Position numbers and translations under genes: made by a program
Shown: positions 55,129-64,000 of the stretch, piece by piece
Numbering within the stretch: position 1 is the stretch's first letter
How the letters are laid out: every line of letters starts with the position of its first letter
Notes under the pieces: model-generated
Database searches by the model: none
What the model saw: only the letters and a program-made list of their open reading frames with translations
Told to the model about the DNA's origin: nothing
Source of the DNA: Lithobates sylvaticus
Lineage: Eukaryota; Chordata; Amphibia; Anura; Ranidae
DNA: 64,000 nt
Reading direction: 5' to 3'
Assembly: GCA_028564925.1 (NCBI GenBank)
Contig: CM053027.1
Coordinates: 243,747,649 to 243,811,648, forward strand

Positions 55129-57379
55129 ATGATTAGTAACGAAACCTCCTGCACCACTGAATGCCCATTCTGAAAGCTTGCTGGATGCAGGGCAGCCCAA
55201 CAACTCAATAGCATACTGGGCAAGTTCTGGCCAGTGGTCTATTCTCATGACCCAGTAAGTCAGTGGATCTTCAGCTGAAAAGCTCTCCATCTCTGTTTTG
55301 GCACCGAGGTAATAGTCCACCATGTGATGCAGACGCTGCCAATGAGATGTGGAAGCTGACAGCCCTGGGCGGCGAGGACTAAAAAAATTCCGAAATGCCT
55401 CACTTAGGTGGATGCCTTCTCCAACGCTCCTCTCTTGACCAACAGAAGACTCAAAACTACGTTTTCCACGACACTGTAAACTACTGGAGTCAGGAAAAAC
55501 ATTCAATAAAATCCTCTTTAACGTGTCCTTTTATCTTCTGCACTCTCTGTGGGGACGGGATGAGTTCTGAGACCTTTCCCTTATAACGGTGGTTAAGGAG
55601 GGTTGCCAGCCAGTAATCATCTTTCTCCTTTATGCCACGTATTCTTGGGTCCTTTTGCAGGCTTTGAAGCATAAGGTTGCCCATGCACCTCAAATTTGCA
55701 GAGGCTTGAGAAGCAGACTCCTTGGGGTCACTCAGGATGACAGCATCTGGAACTTCCTCCTCCCAGCCACGTACTACTCCCAAGGGTCCTGGGGTTAGAA
55801 AGCCATCGCTTACAGATTGATGCATGTCTTCCTCTACTTCGAAGCCTATGAAAGTGCCAGAATCCTCCTCCTCATCCTCCTCCCCTGTGTGTTCTGTGAC
55901 ATAGGAATGATGGTGTCTGGATAAAGTGGGCCTTGAGAGGAAAGGAAGTCCTCCTCTTCCTTCTGCTGCTCTGCCTCCAGTGCCCTCTCCATAATGCCGT
56001 GCCAAGTCTGCTCCAGCAGGAATACAATAGGGATTGTGTCACTGATGCATGCACTGTCACGGCTCACCATCCTTGTGGCCTCCTCAAATGGTGATAATAC
56101 AGTACTTGCATACTTAATGATCAGCCATTGGTGTGGGGAAAAAAAAGCCTGAGCCTGTCATCATGCTGTACTCGCAGAGTTACTCATTGATGGCCCTCTG
56201 CTGCATGTATAGCCACTGCAGCATTGCCAAAGTTGAGTTCCACCTGGTGGGCATGTCACAAATCAGGAGGTTTATGGGCAGGTGGAATTTCAACTGAATT
56301 TCAGCCAACCGAGCACTGGCAGTGTATGACTGCCTGAAATGGCTAAAAACTCTTCTGGCCAGCTTTAGCACATCTTGCAACCCTGGGTATGTATTTAGGA
56401 AACGCTGCACCACCAAATTTAGGACATGTGCCAGGCGTGGCAGATGTGTCAACTTTCCCTGTCTAAGGGCGGACAGGAGGTTTGAGCCATTATCGGACAC
56501 CCACATTCCTGGCTCCAGCTGGCATGGTGTGAACCACCTCTGGGCCAGTCCCTGCAGAGCTGCAAGAATCTATGCTCTGGTGTGGTTCCTGTCCCCTAAA
56601 CACACCAGCTGAAGCACTGCATGGCACATTTTAGCCTGACTCTGGGAATAGCCCTTTGAACGCTTTTTGCCACGTTTGATGTGCCTGAGACACAGTTTGC
56701 AGATAGTAACAGTGTGATCTGCTGCAGATGTGTTGAAAAAGGCCCAGACAGCTGAGCTTTGGGGAGTGGCCCGGTTGATAACAGCTGCAAGAATAAAAAC
56801 CTTCAAAAGGACTTTTATTGTGTCAGCATCCAAAGTGTTTGGGTACTAAACCTGGGAACCCTTGGATATTTATCGACAAGCCAAGCGGAGGTAACCAGTA
56901 AGCCCAAAAGTCAAGGCCGCCCCTCTGAGGGTTATGGCCGCTACAACAGGAATAGATGTGGACATGACAGAGGATGAGGAGGATGAGGAAGGTGAGGAAG
57001 GTTTAGTAAGCCAGTCCACCATCTCCTCTGCATGCTGTGGCTAGATAGCACGGGCAAACTCACTAAACAGAGGAAATGATGCCCTGCCTGAGGACTGACC
57101 ACCACGTCCACCTTTGCCTGTAAACACATTTGCTGGCCCCCTTACAGTGCCAAGGAAACGTCTGCCTCTCCTTGTTGTCTTCCCATACATTATTGGGAGG
57201 GAGGGGGCCCTGCTTATAATGTTAAGAAGAAGTTGAAATCTGTATGTAGATGTAATTTAATCAATGTAAAGTGGTGTTTGGTGCACTTTAATTTGAGTAC
57301 TCACATTACACAGACACACTGCACGGATACACTATAATATACTGCAATATAATGTGCCAAAAGTACAGTGACGTACAGA

Positions 57380-57505
57380 AGTAAATGGCATTAAACTGGC
57401 AGTAACGCACACAAAACTATATGGCGTTAAACTGGCAGTAACGCACACAGAACTATATGGCATTAAACTGGCAGTAACGCACACCAAACTATATGGCGTT
57501 AAACT
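57380..57505. repeat. Tandem repeat of about 36 bp in the hAT element
   Basis: 'aaactggcagtaacgcacac' recurs at about 57390, 57427 and 57464 with 'aactatatggc' between. The array resumes after the inserted element, at 58796-58840. It lies in the 5' part of the hAT. Confidence 0.8.
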
Positions 57506-57644
57506 CAGTGGCGTAACTAGAACGCTCAGGGCCCCGATGCAAGAAACCGTGGAGGCCCCCCCCCCGACCTCCGGACAAAGCTCTTTTCTCCAAGCCCGAT
57601 GGCAGAACACCAGGGCCCGGTCACAAGTGGGTGGCTGCATATAA

Positions 57645-57890
57645 AGTGCATATCAAATGCCGCCACTGTGCCCATCAAGCTCTGCCACTGTGCCACCAAA
57701 TGACGCCACTGTGCTATCAAATGCCGCCACTGTGCCCATCAAATGCCGCCACTGTGCCCATCAAATGCTGCCACTGTGCCCATCAAACTCTGCCACTGTG
57801 CCATCAAATGCCACCACTGTGCCAAAAAAATGCTGCCACTGTGCCCATTAAATGCTGGCAGTGTTCCATCAAATGCTGCCACTGTGAATC
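57645..57890. repeat. Minisatellite 'gccactgtgcccatcaaatg' inside the hAT-type element
   Basis: About ten units of 18-21 bp with small variations. Open frames running through it on both strands are artefacts of the repeat. Confidence 0.9.
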
Positions 57891-58139
57891 CCCCCCTGCT
57901 CACTGTCTGCCCGGCATTTACCCTGTCTTGGTGGGGTAGCTGGTGACGGCCACGAGTGGGGTCCTCCTTGCATCTCCTGCCATCCTCATCTCCTGTCCTC
58001 GCCTCCTGATAGGTGTCCAATAGCTGCACCTATCGTTTCAGCCAATCAGGTGACGGGTAACAGACCTGCACACCTGATTGGTGGAGATGCGGTTCCGTGT
58101 TATTATTTGTGCGCCCTTTTGGATGCACCGCCACTGATA

Positions 58140-58190
58140 AACACATGCACATTCACATACATACATACATGCACACACACATACATATAT

Positions 58191-58228
<38 letters not shown>

Positions 58229-58505
58229 ACGCACACACACAGACAGACATACATGCATCATGCACACACACAGACATACATGCGCGCACACACACACACA
58301 TCATGCACACACACACATTCATCATGCACACACACACATACATGCATCATGCACACACACATGCATCATGCACACAGACACACATACATGCATCATGCAC
58401 ACACAGACATACATGCATCATGCATTGCACACACATACATTATGCACACACACATACATGCATCATGCACACACACATACATGCATCATGCACACACATA
58501 CAGTA
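58140..58505. repeat. Complex CA-rich microsatellite ('acacacatacatgcatcatg')
   Basis: CA runs are interspersed with 'catacatgcatcatg' blocks that repeat about eight times. Open frames of 100-156 codons on either strand are only His/Thr repeats. Confidence 0.95.
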
Positions 58506-59082
58506 GATAGTCTTATATAAAAAAGAAAAAAAAAACAGCAGTCCTGTTACCTTGTCTCTTCCTACTGCACTGTAGGGGGAGACAAAGAGCACAGCACACA
58601 CTGTGCTTTCACTTTAGCATAATGTGAGGAGCTCCCTGCACAGCGCCGATTACAGTTTGGAATCGGCGATCGGGGGGCTCCTCTCAGACGCCGCTCCTAG
58701 TGAAGAGTACAGGGGGACCCCGAGGGGCCCCCTGCAGCAAGGGGCCCGGTCGCCATGGCGATCGCAGCGACCCCTATAATTCCGCCACTGGCTAAACTGG
58801 CAGTAACGCACACAGAAGTAAATGCCGTTAAACTGTCAGTAACGCAATCAAATAGACGGTATTCAACCGTCACTACACTAACGCTGAACTGTTCCTACTC
58901 TAGCTATACACTAATGTCAAGATTACTGACACGGTCTCACTGCACTACACTGAAACTGTATGAGCTGTACCTACTCTACACTAATGTATGTATCAATGAC
59001 ACAGTCTCACTACACTGCAGTCAAACTATCTGAGCTGTCCCTACTCTAGCTGCACACCATGCAAAGCTGAATGATGGTCCTC

Positions 59083-59734
59083 CTCACTACTAGACATGTG
59101 CGATTAGTTTCGTACAAATCGGAAATTCGTACAAATTTTTCGAAATTCGTACATTCGTACGAATCCGAATTACGAATTTTTATGAATATGAATTCTGTAA
59201 GAAATACGAAATTTCGTTTACGAATTTCGGATCAAAATTATCCGAATCCAAACTACCAAATAACTAATTTCAACTAATACAAAAGAAATTATAGCAGATA
59301 TAACAAATGATTCGAATGAATTCGGGATTCAGTATAACGAATATCGACACTCTACGAATAATAACGAATTATCCGAAAACGTATTAACATTACATAACAC
59401 AAGTCTATTGTTCACCAATCACTCAGAGGAAGTACGAAATATGAAATTTCGTATTTCGTACTTCCTCTGAGTGATTGGTGAAGAATAGACAATAGACAAT
59501 AGACTTGTGTTATGTAACGTTAATACATTTTCGGATAAATTTGTTATTATTCGTAGAGTGTCGTTATTCATTATCCAAATTAACGATTCATAATGATTCG
59601 TACGAAATTCATATTTCGTACGAATACAAATTAAATTTCGTACACAAATTACGAAATTACGATTTTTTTTTATACAAAACGGAATGTAACGGAACGAAAC
59701 ACATTTTTTGACGGCTTCCATGTCTACTCACTAC
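59083..59734. mobile_element. hAT palindrome (636 bp) with perfect 8-bp TSD
   Basis: CTCACTAC lies at 59083-59090 and 59727-59734. Element 59091-59726 begins TAGACATGTGCGATTAG and ends CTTCCATGTCTA. It is a long foldback centred near 59440 ('tacgaaatatgaaatttcgt'), rich in 'ttcgtac' words. The ends match the element at 15504-16386. Confidence 0.9.
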
Positions 59735-59969
59735 ACTCACACTATCCCTCGACTGACACTAAACTAATATTCTACACTAACAATTGAAGCAAAATAGCAC
59801 AGTATAATACACTAACTATCTAATAGAACAGGGCTCTGTTCAGTGCTATCTCTCTCCATGCTGAAATCACACTGAAAATGGCTGCCATTGAAAGGATACT
59901 TTTATACTGTGGGGCGGGAATGAGCCATGATTGGATAAAGTCATGATGACAGTGTACAATCATGACTCT

Positions 59970-60035
59970 GACAGTGCTTTGTGTCCTGATTGGCTGAAGC
60001 TTTCACTGCTTCAGCCAATCAGGGCTTACAAAGCA
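59970..60035. repeat. Perfect 16-bp hairpin near the hAT right end
   Basis: CCTGATTGGCTGAAGC (59985-60000) pairs with GCTTCAGCCAATCAGG (60008-60023). The pairing extends outward with 'agtgctttgt' and 'acaaagcact'. It may be a subterminal structure of the hAT. Confidence 0.8.
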
Positions 60036-60385
60036 CTGTTTAGTGCTGCAATGTATTGTGGTCGTTTCGGGGGGGAATAAACGGTCGAACGACCCGTTTG
60101 TTCGGATGTTCGCCAAATGTCCGAACAACGAAAGGTCGGCCCAAAATTCATGCTTGGGCCGAACTGTTCGCCCCTACCTAGTTATGTGTAATAAAATGTA
60201 ATGACACAGGGAAAAAGTATTGAACAACTTAAGAAAAGGAGCTGCAAAAGGCATGGAAAGTCAAGACACCAGCTGAAATCTATCAGTAATTAGAAATCAA
60301 TCCTTCCCCTTGTCAGTGCAAATTTATATCAGCTGGTTCAGTCTCAACTGATGGCCTATAAAAAGGTGTCTCATTACGTAAAAGC

Positions 60386-62275
60386 AATGAGCTCTCTCAA
60401 GACCTTCGCAACCTTATTGTTGCAAAACATAGTGATGGCATTGGTTACAGAAGGATTTCTAAACTTCTGAGCACTGTTGGGACTATAATCCGGAAGTGGA
60501 AAGAACATAATTTCACCATAAACCACCCACAACTGGGTGCTCCTCACAAAGGTTTCTGACAGAGGAGTGAAAAGAGTTATCAGAAGAGTTTTCCAAGAGC
60601 CAAAGACCACTTGTGGAGAGCTTCAGTAAGGAATTAGCAGGTACAATTATTTAAAAGAAAACAAAAAGTAATGCACTCAACTGCCATGGCCTGTATGCAC
60701 GATCACCACACAAGACTTTATTGCTGAAAAAAAAGCATGTTGAAGGTTGTTTAAAGTTTGCTGCACAACATATAGACAAGCCTGTGAAATACTGGGAGAA
60801 TACAGTCTGGTCAGATGAGACCAAAATTGAACTCTCTGGATGCCATAATACACACAATGTTTGGAGGTCAAATGGCACTGTGCATCACCCCAAAAACACC
60901 ATACCAACAGTGAAGTTTGGAGGTGGGAACATCATGGAGTGGGGCAGTTTTTCAGCATACGGTACTGGCAAACTTCATATCTTGAAGGAAGGATATATGT
61001 GTAGCACTAACCCCCGAAGGAGCTGCTAGTTATTTTTTTGGGGCTTACCGTTACCTTCTTGACCTCGTGTGCGTCTAGGGGTTTCCTGAGGTAGATGGCC
61101 CAACAAACTGCACAGACTGACACTGGATCAACTTTAGGGATTTTTATTTGCAAAACATTGAACAGAACACAGTCTCTCAGTAGGGAATAGAGGGTATGGG
61201 TAGGGAAGCTCAGGTACTCTTGGAACAGCTGACACTTGAATTTTTCTCTCTATGCAATCCAGGGAATAGCCATTCGCAACTGGATGTTACAACTATCGGA
61301 TAAATCCCCTTTTGGTGAATTTAGCAACCGACAGGTGATTCAGATAAGGCAAAGTCTCTGCCACAGACTTGGTTGAAACTGAAAGATGAAATTAGAGAAC
61401 TCTCACACGGTATCAGTATCTTGCAGCCGGTCCGGCGATACCGTATGAGTGTGGATTCACCTGGTGTCCTTCCCAGTTTAGCTGAGCAGCCAGCCTTGTG
61501 TGTGGCCCTCTTCTGAAGAGTCCTCCCCTGGTTGCGTTTTCAGTTGCTGGGCCTCTCCAAAACCGAGACGGCACCGGACCACCTTGGAACCCTCCTTCCA
61601 CTTACTGCGCCCCGAGACTCGGAAATGGATGGATCCGCACCCCAGGCCATGAGAGCCTCTGGGTGCTGGTCAGGAGGACCAGGACCAGGCAGTCAGAAAG
61701 ATCCTCTGGACCGGAAACCCAGAATCACGTGACCTCAGTACCTTAAGTACCCTTTCCCAGAACACACAGCGAGATAACACACCCACTGATTGGTTCCGAG
61801 AATGATTGGCACCCAATGCGTCCAACCTGACTGCGTTCCAATGCCTGCCAAAGGTGACACCCACATCTATGGCCAAGCAGAACACAGTCCAGCCAAACTG
61901 ATACTGAGACCATAATTTACTACAATTAACCCTAAAACCCAACTATGGTCTTAGGGACATTTGACAAAAACTTGAGGAGCACATTCTTGATAAAAATCTG
62001 CTGCCTTCTACAAGTATAATAAGGAAGAATGAGGGTGTGCATTTGAGCAAGGCAGGGATTCCAAACACAAGGCCAAGGAAACTATCAATTGGTTTCAAAG
62101 AAAGAAAATAAAGTTGCTAGAATGGCTCAGCCAATCACCTGACTTGAATCCAATAGAAAATCTTTGGAAAGAACTAAAGATCAGAGTTCACAGAAAAGGC
62201 CTAGGGAACCTTCAAGATTTGAACACTGTGTGGAACATCGGGCCACAAATCACACCTGAGCAATGCATGTGACTT
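60386..62275 (+). pseudogene. Tc1-like transposase, split and decayed
   Basis: The N-terminal DNA-binding region is readable (LSQDLRNLIVAKHSDGIGYR, IIRKWKEHNFTIN), with the expected start codon lost (acg at 60376). The first catalytic block is VWSDETKIEL near 60810, followed by FGGGNIMEWGSFSAYGTGKL. A block of about 970 bases interrupts the gene at 60998-61966. The C-terminal part resumes with SPDLNPIENLWKELK near 62140. The middle block around the second aspartate is lost or degraded. Frameshifts occur near 60556 and 60660. Confidence 0.85.
60998..61966 (-). mobile_element. LTR-like block inserted in the Tc1 transposase gene
   Basis: On the minus strand the block starts TGTCAAATGTCCC and ends GTTAGTGCTACACA, with an AATAAA-type signal about 130 bases before its end. 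This fits a single LTR. No matching target duplication is seen, so the limits and family are uncertain. It is a fossil without internal genes. Confidence 0.4.
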
Positions 62276-62399
62276 TCTCCAGGGGGCCTCTTGAAGCTGT
62301 CATTACCAACAAAGGATTTGGTACGAAGTATTAAATACATTTCAGTTAGCGTGTTCAATAATTTTTCCCTGTGTCGTTCCATTTTATTACACATTACAC

Positions 62400-62756
62400 T
62401 AAGGCTACTTTCACATTAAAGCATTGCGGGTGCTGGCGGTAAAGTGCCGCTATATTTAGCAGCGCTTTACCGTTGTTTTAGTGGCGCTATTCGGCCACTA
62501 GCGGGTCGGTTTTGCTTCTGCGCTTTGCAGCGGCGCTTTGTAGGCGGGTTTGCAGCGCTGCCCCATTGTTTTCAATGGGCTTGCAAAGATGCGGCTTGCA
62601 GGACTTTTTTGACTGTCCTGCAAGCGCACCACTACAGCGTGTAAGCCCTCGGGCTTTCACACTGGAGACACAGCAGCGGCTGTTTCAGGGCGCTTTGCAG
62701 GCACTATTTTTAGCGCTGTAGCGCCTGCAAAGCACCCCAGTGTGAAAGGGGCCTTA
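62400..62756. mobile_element. MITE in the right inverted repeat of Tc1 (357 bp)
   Basis: TAAGGCTACTTTCACATT at the left and AGTGTGAAAGGGGCCTTA at the right. The interior 'gccgctatatttagcagcg' matches MITE 3 at 51546-51906. It interrupts 'attacacat...taatttctgaac', which is continuous (inverted) at 50615-50641 and 60181-60192. Confidence 0.85.
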
Positions 62757-62901
62757 ATTTCTGAACTTATTTGTTTTGGTTCTTTGTATGTATGGATTGC
62801 ATGGGTTGTTACCGACATGTAATGAAAATGTCATGCCAATGTCACCTTTAGAAATATATTTACCTAGAAATATGGTGACGTGTTTAATACTTAATTCACC
62901 C

Positions 62902-62991
<90 letters not shown>
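62902..62991. repeat. Compound (GT)n(TA)n microsatellite
   Basis: About 15 GT repeats followed by about 30 TA repeats with one ACA interruption. Confidence 0.97.
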
Positions 62992-62997
<6 letters not shown>

Positions 62998-63000
62998 CAC

Positions 63001-63215
63001 AGTATCTCACAAAAGTGAGTACATCCCTCACTGAAGAAATTACACTTTGCTACAATGTAAAGTAGTGAGTGTACAGTGTAAATTTGCTGTCCCCTTAAAA
63101 TAAATCAACACACAGCCATTAATGTCTAAACCACTGGCAACAAATGTGAGCACACCCCTAAGTGAAAGTGTCCAAATTGGCCATTTTCCCTCCCCGGTGT
63201 CATGTGACTCATTTC
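63001..63215 (+). mobile_element. 5' end of a second Tc1-like family, truncated
   Basis: 'agtatctcacaaaagtgagt' opens, and 'ctacaatgtaaagtagtgag' and 'tccctccccggtgtcatgtg' follow. I recognise this as the left inverted repeat and leader of a widespread vertebrate Tc1-like transposon. It breaks off at 63215, before the transposase would start. Confidence 0.75.
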
Positions 63216-63870
63216 GAACACGCAAGCACCGTTAAAGTCTATGGGAGACCAACATGAAAAATCAAAAGTGCTAATTACAAGCCGTGTCATGTAATTTTTC
63301 CCTTTTTTACACTTTTTTGTGAAATGGTAGGGGTAAATTTGTACCATTTCACACAGAGGGGCGGTGGGATCTGGGGGTCCCCTTGTTAAAGGGGGCTTCC
63401 AGATTCTGATAAGCCCCCTGCCCGCAGACCCCCACAACCACTGGGCAAGGGTTGTGGGGATGAGGCCCTTGTCCCCATGTTGAGGGCATGTGGCCAGGTA
63501 CGATTCAGGAGGGGGGCGCTCTCTTGTTCCCCCCTCTTTTCCTGCGGTCTGCCAGGTTGCGTGCTTGGATAAGGGTCTGGTACGGATTTAGTACCATTTA
63601 TTTTTTAATTTTGGCGCAGGGTTCCCCTTAATATCACACCAGACATGAAGGGCCTGCTATGGAATTTGGGGCGACTCCCACGCAATTTATTTTATACATT
63701 TTGGTTCGAGTTCCCCTTAATATTCATACCAGACCCGAAGGCGCGAGTAATTTTAAATTACTCTTTTTCCTTTAGAAATGTCATATGGCTCTCGGACTGT
63801 TCTAAACATGGGAAACATGCGCCAATTTACAGGCATACTATAGACACCCCACAGCAAAGCATACATTTTC
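63216..63870 (+). mobile_element. Partial copy of the foldback hAT family
   Basis: 'gaacacgcaagcaccgtt', 'aatcaaaagtgctaatt', 'gccacatgccctcaac' (inverted) and 'aggcatactatagacacccc' all match parts of 52724-55128, in a rearranged order. Ends are missing. Confidence 0.6.
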
Positions 63871-64000
63871 TTGTGGGTTGCTGTGCATTCTGAAAAGCAA
63901 ATGCAAATGAATGGTAATGCAAGCGCAACGTGTTTTCTAAATGCATTTTCTGTGTGGGTGGTAACATGTGTTTTCTTGTGGGTTGCCTGCATTCAGAAAC
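63871..64000. other. Short repeat-like sequence at the window edge
   Basis: 'ttttcttgtgggttgc' occurs twice (63869 and 63971). Possibly a MITE cut by the window edge. Confidence 0.35.

Larger units (their letters stand above)
52080..57190 (-). pseudogene. hAT transposase gene, broken by stops and two insertions
   Basis: The gene starts at the ATG complement (57188-57190) and reads MYGKTTRRGRRFLG, with a stop after about 50 codons. A BED-like finger follows (SAVWAFFNTSAADH, ICKLCLRHIKRGKK). 56506-56180 has VSDNGSNLLSALRQG, LAHVLNLVVQRFL and MPTRWNSTLAMLQWL, hAT core motifs. 56005-55490 is the acidic insertion region. 55506-55126 has the dimerisation domain (DPLTYWVMRIDHWP, LGCPASSKLSEWAFSGAGG). 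The gene is then cut by the foldback element (52724-55128), resumes at 52723-52661 (RTCLSTDSVDR), is cut again by the MITE at 52439-52652, and ends with SYEAPDADVTD near 52440-52400. Frameshifts are present throughout. Plainly inactive. Confidence 0.85.
57506..58790. mobile_element. hAT-type non-autonomous element (1.29 kb), 7/8 TSD
   Basis: It begins CAGTGGCGTAACTAGAAC and ends CCTATAATTCCGCCACTG. Flanks are GTTAAACT (57498-57505) and GCTAAACT (58791-58798), one mismatch. The inner sequence has 'ggccccgatgcaag' near the left and 'ggggcccggtcgccatggcg' near the right. Two tandem arrays lie inside. No transposase. Confidence 0.88.
50642..60180 (-). mobile_element. hAT transposon, 9.5 kb with nested insertions, perfect 8-bp TSD
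   Basis: GTTATGTG flanks both ends (50634-50641, 60181-60188). The left end is TAGGGATGGGCCAAACAG, and the right end read inward is TAGGTAGGGGCGAACAG. The transposase is on the minus strand (57190 to about 52080). Subtracting six inner insertions leaves about 4.0 kb, typical for an autonomous hAT. The octamer is part of the Tc1 left inverted repeat, so the hAT landed there. Confidence 0.88.
50526..62860 (+). mobile_element. Tc1-like transposon with long inverted repeats, heavily nested
   Basis: The left inverted repeat starts TATATATTTCTAAAGGTG (50526) and the right ends CACCTTTAGAAATATATT (62860). Inner parts match too: 'acatgtcggtaacaacccat' at 50565 with its complement near 62802-62821, and 'gacacagggaaaaagtattg' at 60202 with its complement near 62357-62376. 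Removing the hAT (50642-60180), the LTR-like block in the gene and the MITE at 62400-62756 leaves about 1.46 kb, a normal Tc1 size. Long repeats of this design are known from Tc1 elements of Rana. The transposase is dead. Confidence 0.8.

Noticed and set aside
58050-58520. 156-codon plus-strand frame and overlapping minus-strand frames
   Set aside because: Translation of a CA-rich microsatellite.

Overview
This window looks like intergenic or intronic DNA from a large amphibian genome, most likely a true frog (Ranidae). I find no host protein-coding gene, rRNA or functional tRNA. Nearly everything recognisable is a mobile element or a piece of one. The element mix fits a frog: a V-SINE with a tRNA head, CR1-, L2- and L1-clade LINEs, a DIRS-order retrotransposon, Tc1, hAT, piggyBac and PIF/Harbinger DNA transposons, and many small inverted-repeat elements built from 'CTTTCACACTG' or 'ATTCACAC' ends. 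The organism call rests on my recognition of repeats, not on a host gene.

Layout. 1-13.4 kb: AT-rich DNA with TTAA-bounded repeats (one carrying a V-SINE), a 41-bp minisatellite, a long hairpin, a PIF/Harbinger-type MITE, a non-autonomous hAT copy and a piggyBac-derived element. 13.4-24.5 kb: a short retroviral pol relic, an 883-bp hAT element with perfect 8-bp target duplications, a decayed L2-like LINE, and abutting Tc1 and L1 fragments. 24.5-33.3 kb: a broken DIRS-order element on the minus strand, then an L1 with intact ORF1 and an ORF2 that stops before its reverse transcriptase. 33.3-38.5 kb: a CR1 insertion with a visible 5-bp target duplication, whose empty site can be read in a related repeat near 49.17 kb.

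38.6-48.6 kb: a palindrome with about 1.15-kb arms, 98-99% identical where I compared them. Each arm is split at the mirror-image nucleotide by a different PIF/Harbinger-type element. The left arm holds a 7.25-kb element with three apparently intact genes: a two-exon DDE transposase, a three-exon Myb/SANT-like protein on the opposite strand, and a MADF-domain protein read divergently from the Myb gene. The right arm holds a 0.42-kb MITE. This is the most interesting locus in the window.

50.5-62.9 kb: one stack of nested transposons. A Tc1 element of about 1.46 kb was hit in its left inverted repeat by a hAT element with a perfect 8-bp duplication (GTTATGTG). The hAT now spans 9.5 kb but is about 4.0 kb after its own insertions are removed. 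These include three MITEs joined end to end, a 214-bp palindromic hAT MITE, a 2.4-kb foldback hAT relative that itself holds a solo LTR, a 1.3-kb hAT element with minisatellites, and a 636-bp hAT palindrome. The Tc1 transposase gene also holds an LTR-like block, and its right inverted repeat holds another MITE. The window ends in pieces of a second Tc1 family and of the foldback hAT family.

The Harbinger genes probably form one working unit: transposase plus one or two DNA-binding partners acting on the repeated ACACACGRTCGGA motif at the ends. The shared motif suggests they could also move related MITEs. All other coding traces are decayed.
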